Positions 22,936-32,170 of a stretch of 64,000 bases of DNA are shown here, one piece after another. The stretch covers positions 104,139-168,138 of the forward strand of contig BGKB01000138.1 in NCBI GenBank assembly GCA_003116975.1. Direction: 5' to 3'. Source of the stretch: Aurantiochytrium sp. KH105. Taxonomy: Eukaryota; Sar; Bigyra; Thraustochytrida; Thraustochytriidae. The notes beneath the pieces were generated by a model, which worked only from the letters and a program-made list of their open reading frames with translations, ran no database searches and was not told the origin of the DNA. Made by a program: the position numbers and the translations under genes. The stretch's first letter is position 1, and every line of letters begins with the position of its first letter.

Positions 22936-24981
22936 ATGTCCGTGGAGCTGGACCGCGAGCGGCCCGTGTTCGAGGGCACCGTGCCCGTTCGTGTCGAACG
23001 CGCGCCTGCGCAAGGGGGCCATGCCGCTGAGGGCAGCGAGGGCGCTCGGACCACCGAGCTGACGCTGCGCGTGGTGCGCGGCGTAAAGAAGACGCTCCAG
23101 GACTCGCATGTCGCCGTACTGCACATGGAGGTCACGCGCGAGGACGACTTGTACTTTTTGTACACGCTGCAAGTCTCCGAGGAAGAGTACCACGAACTCA
23201 AACAGGAACAGAGCCTCTTGGTCGACTTTGCTGGGTTCGCGCCCAAGTTCGTCGAGCTCTTGGCCGCGTGTCAGCGTGGCCAGAGCGGCGAGCTCAATGC
23301 CGGCAAGTTCATTGCCGTGCTGGACCTCGCAGGTCTTCCGTCCTTTAAAATTGTCGAGGCCAATCAGTTCAAGCAGCTCACGCACTTGGCCTTGCGATTT
23401 CAGCCGGGCACAGACGCCTCTATCAAATCTTATTTGGCGAGCAGACTTCGCCGTGCACAACATGAGTCTGCACAGCGTGCGGCACGCATTTCAGCGTTGG
23501 AAACCGCCGCGCTCGAGCGCGAGGCAAAACTAGGCGAGGCCGAACGTGAAACGTTGCGATTGCGCGAAGACCTTGACAAGAGCGCAGAAAAGCTCTTGAG
23601 CGCGCACGCCGAGACGCTTGCGCGCCAAAAGGAAGAGTCTTTGCGCCTGCTTTCGCAGACGCAAAACGCTGCTGCAGAGCAAGCTCGCAAACAGCAGGAA
23701 ACCGCCGACCGACGCATTTCCGAGCTCGAGTCGCAGCTCTCGGCGCTGCAGATCGAGCACCGCAAACTGTACGAGGCCAAGGCCGCGGTCGACGCGGATC
23801 TGCAGCAGATGAAAATCAAGAATGCATCGCTTGAAAAGTTTACCGAGGATGGCACCTCGGAGCTCGATCGATTTCGCAAGGCGAACCGCGAACTCGAAGG
23901 CGCCGTGTACGATCTTGAAAAGAAGGTGAGCGAACAGCAACTGACCATGGCTGCGCTCAAGCAGCAGCTCGAAGACAAGGAAGACCTTTTGGCAAAGACG
24001 GCAGCCATGCTCGAGCAGGCGCAAGACCGTAGGGCAGCCGTCGAGGACAAGATGAACCACTACAAGGCCTCATCAGCCAAGCTGCAGCGCAAACTGGAAC
24101 TTAGCATCAAGGAAATCAACAAGGGCAATGGCGTCATTGAAACTCTCCAAGCCGAGGTGCGGCAATCAAAAGACAGGGTGCGTACCAAGAACATTGTCAT
24201 TCGTCAGCAAGAGCGCGTCCTTCAGGACGCGCGGGCCAACCTTGAAGACGAGCGCGAAGGCGCAGCTCGCCTTCGGGATCAGCTCGACAACGAAAAGGAT
24301 GTGTCTGCGGAGCTTCGCGCCGCACTTCAGGCGACCAAGGAACGTCTCGAGGAGTGCAACAAGATGCTCGAGTCAAATCAAAATGTCATTGCCTTTTTGA
24401 ACAAGGAAATCAACGGGGCGCAACTCGGTCCTGCCGGTCGCATTGCCGCTGCTGCGCACGCATCGTCTTCAACTTCAAGCTCGGCGCTCTCGCACACTTC
24501 GTCCTCACCCGCAGGGCCGTTAGACTTTCGTATCTCGCCGCGCTTTGAGGCGTCTGCTGGGACCACCTCGCCACCGGCGCCCGAGGCATTTCCGTACGCA
24601 TCGCCGCACCGATTTCAGCTTCATGGGCATCATCAGCAGCAGCAGCATACCCACGCGTCGACACATGACGATTTTGACGCGTCGACGAGCGGAGCGGGCG
24701 TCATCGGCGCACATGCTGCGAGCAGCCCATTGACACGTGACGATTTGGGACGCGGCGATTCGTATCCACCACACCAACTCTATTTTCGCCACGAAACGCA
24801 TGACCGCGACGGCACTTTTTCCGGAGGCCATGCAGCAGCAGCAACAACAACATCGACGACTCCGCTTGCCCGCGACAGTGCAAGGCCAGCCGCATCCGTT
24901 GCGTCAAACACGCCTTCACCACCTCGCAATAAAATCGCCACAGACTTTGTGGGCGCAAGTCCAACCGTGCAGGTCCAGTAA
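22936..24981 (+). CDS. SAS6: SAS-6 centriole cartwheel protein
   Basis: 681 aa from the ATG at 22936 (agaccATGt, MSVELDRERPVFEG). SAS-6 dimers assemble into the nine-fold hub and spokes of the cartwheel that templates centrioles and basal bodies. The N-terminal head domain (residues ~10-175) shows the family pattern: LYFLYTLQVSEEEYHELK, LLVDFAGF, then IVEANQFKQLTHLALRF and DASIKSYLA. A coiled coil of about 380 residues follows (~180-560), ending with the conserved NQNVIAFLNKEIN motif. The last ~120 residues are Ser/Pro/His-rich and disordered. Presence implies a cell cycle stage with centrioles or flagella. The frame extends 62 codons upstream without homology, so the internal ATG is preferred. 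Confidence 0.93.
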   Translation: MSVELDRERPVFEGTVPVRVERAPAQGGHAAEGSEGARTTELTLRVVRGVKKTLQDSHVAVLHMEVTREDDLYFLYTLQVSEEEYHELKQEQSLLVDFAGFAPKFVELLAACQRGQSGELNAGKFIAVLDLAGLPSFKIVEANQFKQLTHLALRFQPGTDASIKSYLASRLRRAQHESAQRAARISALETAALEREAKLGEAERETLRLREDLDKSAEKLLSAHAETLARQKEESLRLLSQTQNAAAEQARKQQETADRRISELESQLSALQIEHRKLYEAKAAVDADLQQMKIKNASLEKFTEDGTSELDRFRKANRELEGAVYDLEKKVSEQQLTMAALKQQLEDKEDLLAKTAAMLEQAQDRRAAVEDKMNHYKASSAKLQRKLELSIKEINKGNGVIETLQAEVRQSKDRVRTKNIVIRQQERVLQDARANLEDEREGAARLRDQLDNEKDVSAELRAALQATKERLEECNKMLESNQNVIAFLNKEINGAQLGPAGRIAAAAHASSSTSSSALSHTSSSPAGPLDFRISPRFEASAGTTSPPAPEAFPYASPHRFQLHGHHQQQQHTHASTHDDFDASTSGAGVIGAHAASSPLTRDDLGRGDSYPPHQLYFRHETHDRDGTFSGGHAAAATTTSTTPLARDSARPAASVASNTPSPPRNKIATDFVGASPTVQVQ

Positions 24982-25378
24982 GAAGAATAAAACAAGTCAG
25001 AAACCCGACACTGAGGACCACTGGAGGAAGGTATAGGATGTATCACTAGATGTCAAAACTATAAAAACAAAACAAAACAAACCTTGTTGCCGTTGTGTAT
25101 ACGCAGGGGCGAGCTGATGGATGCCATGATACAAAACAAACGGAGCACGCACAGTCAACTGACATGTGTATCTATTTATGGGTTGATTGAGGAAGAAAGA
25201 GACAACGAAGTTTTTGTTCATTTTTACGTCTTTTTTATTATCTTCTTTCGCAATAAAAATGTATTGCGGTGGTGGAGGTGTGTAAATCGGGTAATTCTCA
25301 CACAACTTGAACAGCGGAGCGACACACAGGGGCGAGAAATGGAACGATGGTCTGATTTTGCAAAGAGAAAAAAGACAT
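24982..25378. other. Convergent 3' region between SAS-6 and myosin
   Basis: 397 bases, AT-rich compared with its flanks, with AATAAAA just after the SAS-6 stop (about 24986). It holds the two 3' UTRs; no gene seen. Confidence 0.6.
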
Positions 25379-28300
25379 TTACTCCTCGTCGTCGTCACCA
25401 GCGTCTTCATCAGTAGACCTCTTGAGGCTGAAGCGAGAGTTGACAGTGGAGTGGAACTTTTCGCGTTCGGCGGCGACCTGACCAGCCGAGATGCTAGTGG
25501 CACGGTCGTACTGGGTGTTGCGGATGGCCGATGTGAAGTTCTTGTAGTGGAAGGTGTCGGGCATGGTCGCCTTGACAAAGACGAGCAGGTAGCGACGCAG
25601 GTCCTCGGAAGGAAGGCGGCACTCGAGCGAGAGACCAATGAGATCGTAGTACGCGAGCGTGGACTCCGGGGTCGGGTTCTCGTTGCACTGCTTGACGAGC
25701 TGAAGGTAGAGCTCATCGACCAGCTCCGGCGAGGAGGCATTCTTGAGGTAAGCAAGGAAGCTCGCAGCGTCGGCGTCCGGCTCCGGGGACTTGGCATCAC
25801 CAGCAAAACGGCGGATGGCCTTGAGCGCGTTGACAAAATCCTTGAGCAGCGGCTTCTCGGGGAACTCGACGGCAGCCGTGAGCGGGGTGGCGGGCGCGGC
25901 CTTGGTCCAGGTGAACATGGTCTCCATGCGCTTTTGCTTGTTGCCAAAGAGCTTGGCCATGCCAGTGACCGAGAACTTGGCAAACTCCTCGGGGTCCTTG
26001 AAGGACTCGAGGCCACCAATGTTGGCAAAGTCGCCCTCGTTGGCCTCAAGAAAGAGCTCCTCGTAGCGAATCTCGCGGTGGATCTCGCGCTTGCGGTCGT
26101 GCTGCTTCTTGGCGACCTCGAGCTCGAGCTGAACGTACTCGATCTCGGGAAGACGGAGGAGACGGTTGATCTCGTCGATCTGGGGCGTGCGGTGACCGAG
26201 CCTCTTGGAGCGCGCGCTGAGGTCCTCGAGCTCCTCGCGGTAGAGGTTGGCGATGACCTCCTCGCAGGCGGCGTCGATCTTGCCGAGGTCAGAGTTCTCG
26301 CGGAGCTGGATGGCCTCCTCGATGAGCTCGCGCTGGCGCGGGGTCTGCGGGATGTGCATGAGGGACTTGCCCTCATCGACAGCCTTGGCGAGCTCGTAGT
26401 AGACCTTGTTGGGGTCCTGGGTCACGAGACCCTCGAGGCGGGCCTCGAGCGCCTTCCACTTGGCGAGATTGGCGCGGTGCGCGATGGCCTCTTTAAGGTT
26501 GGCGGGCTGGCCGTTGGGGAAGAGGGTGCGGAAGGTTCCGATGGTGGGCTCGACGTTGGCAATGGCTGCGTCGAGCATGTCAATGTCGTTGCCGACGTCG
26601 AGAGCGTCCTGGATCTCGCGCTGGGCGGCGAGGCAGCGGCGGCGGAACTCGCGGGCGAGGTGGCCGCGCTGAGCAGCCTGCTGCTTGGGGATGATCGTCT
26701 CGAGCGCGAGGTTGCGCATGAGCTCGAGCAGCTTGTACTCGGGAGCGCGGTAGAGGACGAGAGTGCGGCCAAAGCGAACATCGGAAAAGTCCTGCTTCGA
26801 GGTGGAGAGGATCTCGCGCACGAGGTCCTCCTCGTCGTCCTTGTTCTTGTAGTGGTGGCCCATGTTGATGCACGAGTAGCGGCAAGCAAAGACCGCGTAC
26901 GAGAGGCGAAAGGGGAAGCCGCGCGAGCGGATCTCGACGGCCTCAAAGACACCCGAGTAGCGGAGCTGCTCAATGACGCGGCCGGCCTGGAACTGGTTCG
27001 CCAATTGCTCGTCGTTGGGCTTGATGCAGCGAATGTAGCGCGAATTAGTCTCGTCAAGGGTTTCCATGAGCGAGTTGAGGGAGCGGCGGAACTGCGTGCT
27101 GAGCGAGACGAGCTGGCGGCGGCCGTCGAGCTCGGGGAAGAGCTCCGAGATGGCCTCGAACTCGGACGAGGCGAGCATGTCGTAGGCGTCCTGAAAGAGG
27201 GTGTCGGTGTTCTTCTCCATGAAGCCATCGGCGTTGTACTTGACGACGCCAGCGTAGTGGGCAATCTCAAAGGAGAGCGAGTTCTCGAGGCGGCGGTGCT
27301 TGTCCGTCTGGAACTTGGGGTGGCGCTTGTACATGGTCTCGATCTTGTTCATGAAGGCGGCCTCGGATCCCTCGGGGATGCGAATCTCGTCATCAATCAT
27401 GAGGAGAATACCATGGGGACGGCCCTGGATGAGATCGAGCACGACCTGGGAGTCCTTGTACTCGACGTGCTGAAAGTCGATGCCCTCGGACTCGTAGACC
27501 TTTTCTTCTTCGGTAAAGGTCGTGTGGTTGAACTGCTGCTGGAGCGCCTCGTTGGTGAAGTTGATGAGGAGCTGCTCAAAGGAGTTCTGCTCAAAGACCT
27601 CAAAGCCGTAGATATCAAGAATGCCAATGGTCCGGTTGGTCTCGTCACCCTCGAGCGAAAGGTTAATGTGTTCGACGAGGTAGATGAAGAGGCGAGCGTA
27701 GATGCCCATGGCGAGCGAGTCGCAGGCCTTGCGCGCGGCGGCGGGGTCCAGCGGGATGGTGTCGGTCTTGCCGCGCACGGAAATAGAGCGATGGCAGAGG
27801 ACGTGCTCGAGGGTCTCGACCGAGACCTTGAGGAACGAGGCGACGGCCTGGAGCGGGGTCGAGTCGACAATCTTGGATCCCGTGACGCCGTTCTCGAGGT
27901 CGACGGCGGCGAACTCGATGTTACCGAGGGTGAGGACACCGGCGGTGAGGTTGAGGACAAAGTCCTGGTCGTCCTCGGAAAAGTTGAGCACGCTCATGGC
28001 CTCGAGGACCTCGTCGTGGGCGTCCTTATCGTCAATGTCCTTGGCCAGCATAACGGACGAGCGCGTAAGGTAGGTGTACGAGCTGGCGTCGCCGAGGCCG
28101 AGCTTGGCGCGGGTGGCCGGGTGCGTGCACATTTGGTAAAAGACGTGGTAGTTGCGCTCGCCCTCCTGCTGGTAGACGACGCGGGACTTTTCGAGGAGGT
28201 AGTTGGTGATGGAGGCGGCGGTGATGACGCCGGTTGAGCCGTCAAAGTGAATGTTGATGTACTTGCCAAAGCGCGAGGAGTTGTTGTTGCGCAGGGTCTG

Positions 28301-29104
28301 GGCGTTGCCAAAGGCCTCAAGGAGAGGGTTGGCGAGGATGACCTTTTCCTCGACGTCGGCGTCCGAGCCGGCGACGTTGGCGAGGAACTCAAGGCACTGC
28401 TTGGTGCACACAGTCTTACCCGCGCCGGACTCGCCGCTGATGAGGATGCTCTGGTTCTGCTTGGCGTAGACGAGGTCGCGGTACGAGCCGTCGGCGATGT
28501 CGTAGACGTGCGGGGGCAGCGGCTTGTTGGGGGGGCGGTTGGCGTGCAGGTCAATCTGCTCGCTGCCGTAGAGGGAGCTGACGTTCTTGTAAGGGTTGAC
28601 GCTAATGAGCACGGTGCGCGCGGCACCGACCCAGGTGTACAGGTCGTCGGACTCGTAGCGGAGGCGGAGGGTGTTAATGAGCATGGCCTCGTTGTGCGAG
28701 TCGAGCATGACGAGATCCTCTTCGGGGCGGCGAAGGGATGAGTAGTTGAGGTCCCAGAGGGGCACGAGCTGCGCGCGTCCGCCGGTGAGCTGATCGCACA
28801 TGACCTGCTCGCGCAGGACGCTGACCTTTTTGCCTCCCTCGGTCTTGACCTGGACGGTCTCGCCATTGTCCTTGATGATCTTGGCCGCCTGCCAGATGTT
28901 GGTCGGGTGCGGGACCCAGACCCAGCTGCCCTGGCCGTCCTCCTGCTCGGCCTTGCTCAGCAGCTCGAACGGCTTCTCCCACGAGAGCTCCATGGTGTCA
29001 TCGTTGAAGTAGTACGGCTGCCCGTCGATGGTCTGCTTTTCCTGCCATCCCTTGGCGTCCGCCGGGCCCGTCTTCTTCAGCCGCTTCGACAGCCGCGCCA
29101 GCAT
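25379..29104 (-). CDS. Myosin heavy chain with N-terminal WW and C-terminal MyTH4 domains
   Basis: 1241 aa, single exon. Order: WW domain (about residues 19-46; W, YYF and W-x-x-P present), SH3-like myosin N-domain (~60-110), motor (~120-790), IQ motif around QRGHLAREFRRR (~805), helical tail and a MyTH4 domain (~1050-1200; KDFVNALKAIRRF, LVDELYLQLVKQ). Motor motifs: P-loop GESGAGKT (~223), switch I NNNSSRFGKY, switch II DIYGFEVF, and RYIRCIKPN near the actin interface. It should be an active actin-based ATPase motor; MyTH4 domains in other myosins bind microtubules or membrane-linked partners. No FERM domain follows MyTH4, unlike in myosins VII, X and XV. It ends in an acidic tail. The myosin class is not assignable by eye. 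Confidence 0.93.
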   Translation of the reverse strand: MLARLSKRLKKTGPADAKGWQEKQTIDGQPYYFNDDTMELSWEKPFELLSKAEQEDGQGSWVWVPHPTNIWQAAKIIKDNGETVQVKTEGGKKVSVLREQVMCDQLTGGRAQLVPLWDLNYSSLRRPEEDLVMLDSHNEAMLINTLRLRYESDDLYTWVGAARTVLISVNPYKNVSSLYGSEQIDLHANRPPNKPLPPHVYDIADGSYRDLVYAKQNQSILISGESGAGKTVCTKQCLEFLANVAGSDADVEEKVILANPLLEAFGNAQTLRNNNSSRFGKYINIHFDGSTGVITAASITNYLLEKSRVVYQQEGERNYHVFYQMCTHPATRAKLGLGDASSYTYLTRSSVMLAKDIDDKDAHDEVLEAMSVLNFSEDDQDFVLNLTAGVLTLGNIEFAAVDLENGVTGSKIVDSTPLQAVASFLKVSVETLEHVLCHRSISVRGKTDTIPLDPAAARKACDSLAMGIYARLFIYLVEHINLSLEGDETNRTIGILDIYGFEVFEQNSFEQLLINFTNEALQQQFNHTTFTEEEKVYESEGIDFQHVEYKDSQVVLDLIQGRPHGILLMIDDEIRIPEGSEAAFMNKIETMYKRHPKFQTDKHRRLENSLSFEIAHYAGVVKYNADGFMEKNTDTLFQDAYDMLASSEFEAISELFPELDGRRQLVSLSTQFRRSLNSLMETLDETNSRYIRCIKPNDEQLANQFQAGRVIEQLRYSGVFEAVEIRSRGFPFRLSYAVFACRYSCINMGHHYKNKDDEEDLVREILSTSKQDFSDVRFGRTLVLYRAPEYKLLELMRNLALETIIPKQQAAQRGHLAREFRRRCLAAQREIQDALDVGNDIDMLDAAIANVEPTIGTFRTLFPNGQPANLKEAIAHRANLAKWKALEARLEGLVTQDPNKVYYELAKAVDEGKSLMHIPQTPRQRELIEEAIQLRENSDLGKIDAACEEVIANLYREELEDLSARSKRLGHRTPQIDEINRLLRLPEIEYVQLELEVAKKQHDRKREIHREIRYEELFLEANEGDFANIGGLESFKDPEEFAKFSVTGMAKLFGNKQKRMETMFTWTKAAPATPLTAAVEFPEKPLLKDFVNALKAIRRFAGDAKSPEPDADAASFLAYLKNASSPELVDELYLQLVKQCNENPTPESTLAYYDLIGLSLECRLPSEDLRRYLLVFVKATMPDTFHYKNFTSAIRNTQYDRATSISAGQVAAEREKFHSTVNSRFSLKRSTDEDAGDDDEE

Positions 29105-29892
29105 CTTTCCTTTCTCGCGCGCGCGCTACGCGCCAACGACGGCCTGCTCCTTGCTTGCGCGCGCGATGCGCCTGCTGCCGCTGCTGCTCGATCGAATCGA
29201 GCGCGTGCACCTGCTGCACTCGCTCGTTCAGGGTCTGTCTGCTCCGCCGCCGCTCCTTCCCCTCCTTCCTTCTTTCTTTTTCTTTTTCTTTTTCTTTTTC
29301 CTTTCCTTCTTTCTTCCTTTCTTTCTCAGGCTTTTTCCTTCCTTCGCCTCTGTTTCCTTCTGTTTCCTTCCCGGCAGCTTTTTCCGAGTTAGCTCCGTCG
29401 TTTGCTGGTTTGTTTGTTTGCTTTGCTTTGCTTGCTTGCTTGCTGGCTTGCTTGCTGGCTGGCTGGCGGCGCAGGCCGGGTGTGCGCGCGCGTGTGCGGC
29501 CGACTCGGGCTGCGCGGATAGCCGACAGTGGCGCCCGTTTGCTCGATTGGCGCGCGCCGCTCCTGACTGACGGTGGCTCGCTCAGCGCTGCTGCCTCCGG
29601 CGCTGCAGCTCGCGCTACCTGCGGCGACACTTGGTTGCTGCACGCCTTCGGTCGGTCGGTCGGTCAATCGCCTTCGCGCGGCGAGCGAGCGGGAGAAACG
29701 GGGCGAGGCAGGGGGGAGTGCGGGAGGGAGCGAGGGAGCGAGGGAGGCGGGGACGGAGCCAGGCCGCTGCGCGAGCGGGTGCAGCGCCCTCCCGCGCGAT
29801 TGCAGCGCGAGTCAAGGAGCGAGACCTGCCATGGCTGATGTGAGAAAATGAAAACAGACGAAAATGGAAATGAAAAGAAAAAGAAAAAGAAA

Positions 29893-29924
<32 letters not shown>

Positions 29925-32170
29925 ACGAAAGGCCCGCTTCTGGCTCCTCCGACGCGCTGCTGCTGCCAGCCCAGCCGCCAGCCCAGCCCAGCCGGGCCGA
30001 GCATACGCGCCAGAAGCGGCGCGCGCCCACTCCCGCACGTCCCTCCCTCCCTCCCTCCCTCGCGCTGCTGCGCTGCGTGCGGGCGTAAAGTCACCTCGGC
30101 GACCCCCGCGAGTATGTGCGTGCGTGCGTGCGGGAGCGAGTCGCCACCGCGCTTTGCGCCCTCCACGGTCCTAAACCCCCGGGGTGTGCACCGCAGCGGC
30201 GCGTGCACCTTTTTCGCACCTCCGCCTCGCACTCCCTCCCTCCCTCCCTCCCTCGGCCGGCCCGCCCGGCGCGCGCAGCCCAGCCGCAACCGGCGGTCGC
30301 GAGTCGCGGCCGCGGGCCGGGCGCCCGGCACGCATGCAGCGGCCGGCTGCGGCATGCGTGCAGCGGCGGCGGAGGGCGCCTTCGGCGAGCGAGGGCGCGC
30401 CGCGCGAGCCTGGCGTGGGCGGCCTCGTGACGGCGCGGCGCGTGCAGCCTCGCCTGCGCCGCGCCTCGCGGGGCCTAGTGTTTACGATAGCAGGACGCTA
30501 CGCCCGCGGCACGTGCTGCACGCGCTGCTTCCCGCGCCAAGGTGTAGGCGCTGAGTAGGGGGAATGCTACCACTGCTCGGCGCGCGTGGAGGTACGCTCG
30601 GGGCGGCCAGGCTGCGCAGGAGACGCTAGACGCTGGCTAGTGCGCCGGCCGCCAGAGGGGACGCAGGCAGGGGGCCGTCTCTGCAGGGCTCGTTGTCGAA
30701 AGATGCTTGCCGTCTGTCCCCGAGGAGCGTTATGAAAGCCAAACGCGCCAGGAGAGGAGATTTGGTCACCAATCAGAAAAAGCTGTGTCTCTCGGCCGCG
30801 TGCCACAGCCACGCGTATCCAGGAAGTGGGGCAGAGGGCCGGCGTGCATTCATCGCTCCGAAGATTTCCTTTGAGGGACGAAAACACCCCCCCCCCCCCC
30901 CCCCCTTTTTTTCTCAGTCTCCCGCTAGATCGTAAACGTATGGCGGGCTGCTCTCTGCGAGACCAATTCCTTCGTGCATGTGGGAGAATTCTGTGCACTT
31001 GACAATTTCAGGGTGAAGGATTCATTTCGCAGCTACCGCGCAAAAACGCAGATCATGATGGCGCGATGCTAGTTTTCACAAAATAATGTAATGGTCCAGT
31101 TCTCGGTAGCTTCACTCGGTGCGTGTCGAAGACAAAGTCCTTACAAAGAAAAATGAATCAGCGCCATGCTCTTCATTTTTGCTTTTAATTTTAGACTGCG
31201 CATTGGAAAATACATCGAAAATCTCCACCCTTTTGGCAGAACATGAAGCGCATCTCGCCATATCTTCACGTCTTTGGTCACTTGGTCACTGCCGCAAGAA
31301 GACTGGTCGAGGAAAGAGAAGCGCAGAACCATACTTATTCATGAGAAATGGTGGTAACAAAAAGTATCTCGATGTCACATCAACCACACCGGGAGAACAG
31401 CTAGCATCTGAACTCTTGTCCAAACCCGATTCCGCAAAGTAAGACGCACATGATCAAATCACAGACATAATCTTCCGCAGTCGATCAAGTCATGTCGCAC
31501 ATGTGCATGGAAGATTAACCCTTTTTTTGCTCCACGGGCTTCTGGCCGATCGATAAGCAGTGAGCCCGGCCACAAATATATATACCTTCCCAACCCGCCA
31601 CGCAAAATCTCTTCTCAAGACGGGCCTTGCCTTTTTTCTTCTTTCTTGTTCTCTTCGATTTTGGCTTATTCGTCGGCCTGGAACCACTGCTTGCTCCCAT
31701 TTTTCTCAATGCGTGCATTCCTTGCACCACATTCAAACATAGCAAGGCCGCCGCGGACAAAACAAAAAACAGAAAGACATTAGCGCTGGCGCGGCGCACT
31801 CCTCGTCGCGCAGACTCCCTGTGCGCGCGAGGATGCCCGCCCCACGACCTGGGGGCCCCACGACTCGCGCGCACTGGGGCAGCGCCATCGCCCGAAGTGC
31901 GCCGGTACAATAAGAGAGGGCACCACCGCCGAATCACTTTAATAAGATAGTTTTTATTTGTGACTTTCTTAGTGGAATACGCAAAAATTGTGTGAGTCCC
32001 CGGGGACCAACGTGGACGTATAACGAGGGGGAAAAAGCCAGAGAGCCGAAAATACCTGCAGGCGGACGACGTGCATGCATACATTTTTTTTAATAAAAGA
32101 AATATCGGGATGCAAAGCTAGAAAACAACATCGATGGTGGGTGGTTGAAAACCTTAAGGGAAAGATATGC
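29105..32170. other. GC-rich intergenic region with simple repeats
   Basis: 3 kb upstream of myosin and downstream of the first tandem ROCO gene. Contents: C/T-rich tracts (29260-29390), GAAA repeats (29880-29925), CCCT repeats (30040-30062 and 30230-30255) and a run of 19 C then 7 T at 30887-30912. Overlapping ORFs in all frames in 29100-30560 are Arg/Ala/Pro-rich and reflect base composition. 30600-32100 is less GC-rich and holds only short unrelated ORFs (for example 31119-31442 plus). No gene is supportable. Confidence 0.5.
30887..30912 (+). repeat. Homopolymer: C19 then T7
   Basis: A run of 19 C followed by 7 T. Such tracts are error-prone in sequencing, so the exact length is uncertain. 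Confidence 0.9.

Noticed and set aside
25307..28237. 976-aa plus-strand ORF opposite the myosin gene
   Set aside because: It is the antisense of a GC-rich coding exon, and its Leu/Val/Glu/Gly-rich translation has no domain. The myosin on the other strand explains the sequence fully.
29615..30558. Several 100-250-aa ORFs around GAAA and CCCT repeats
   Set aside because: Simple-repeat and GC-rich translations without recognisable sequence; probably myosin promoter.
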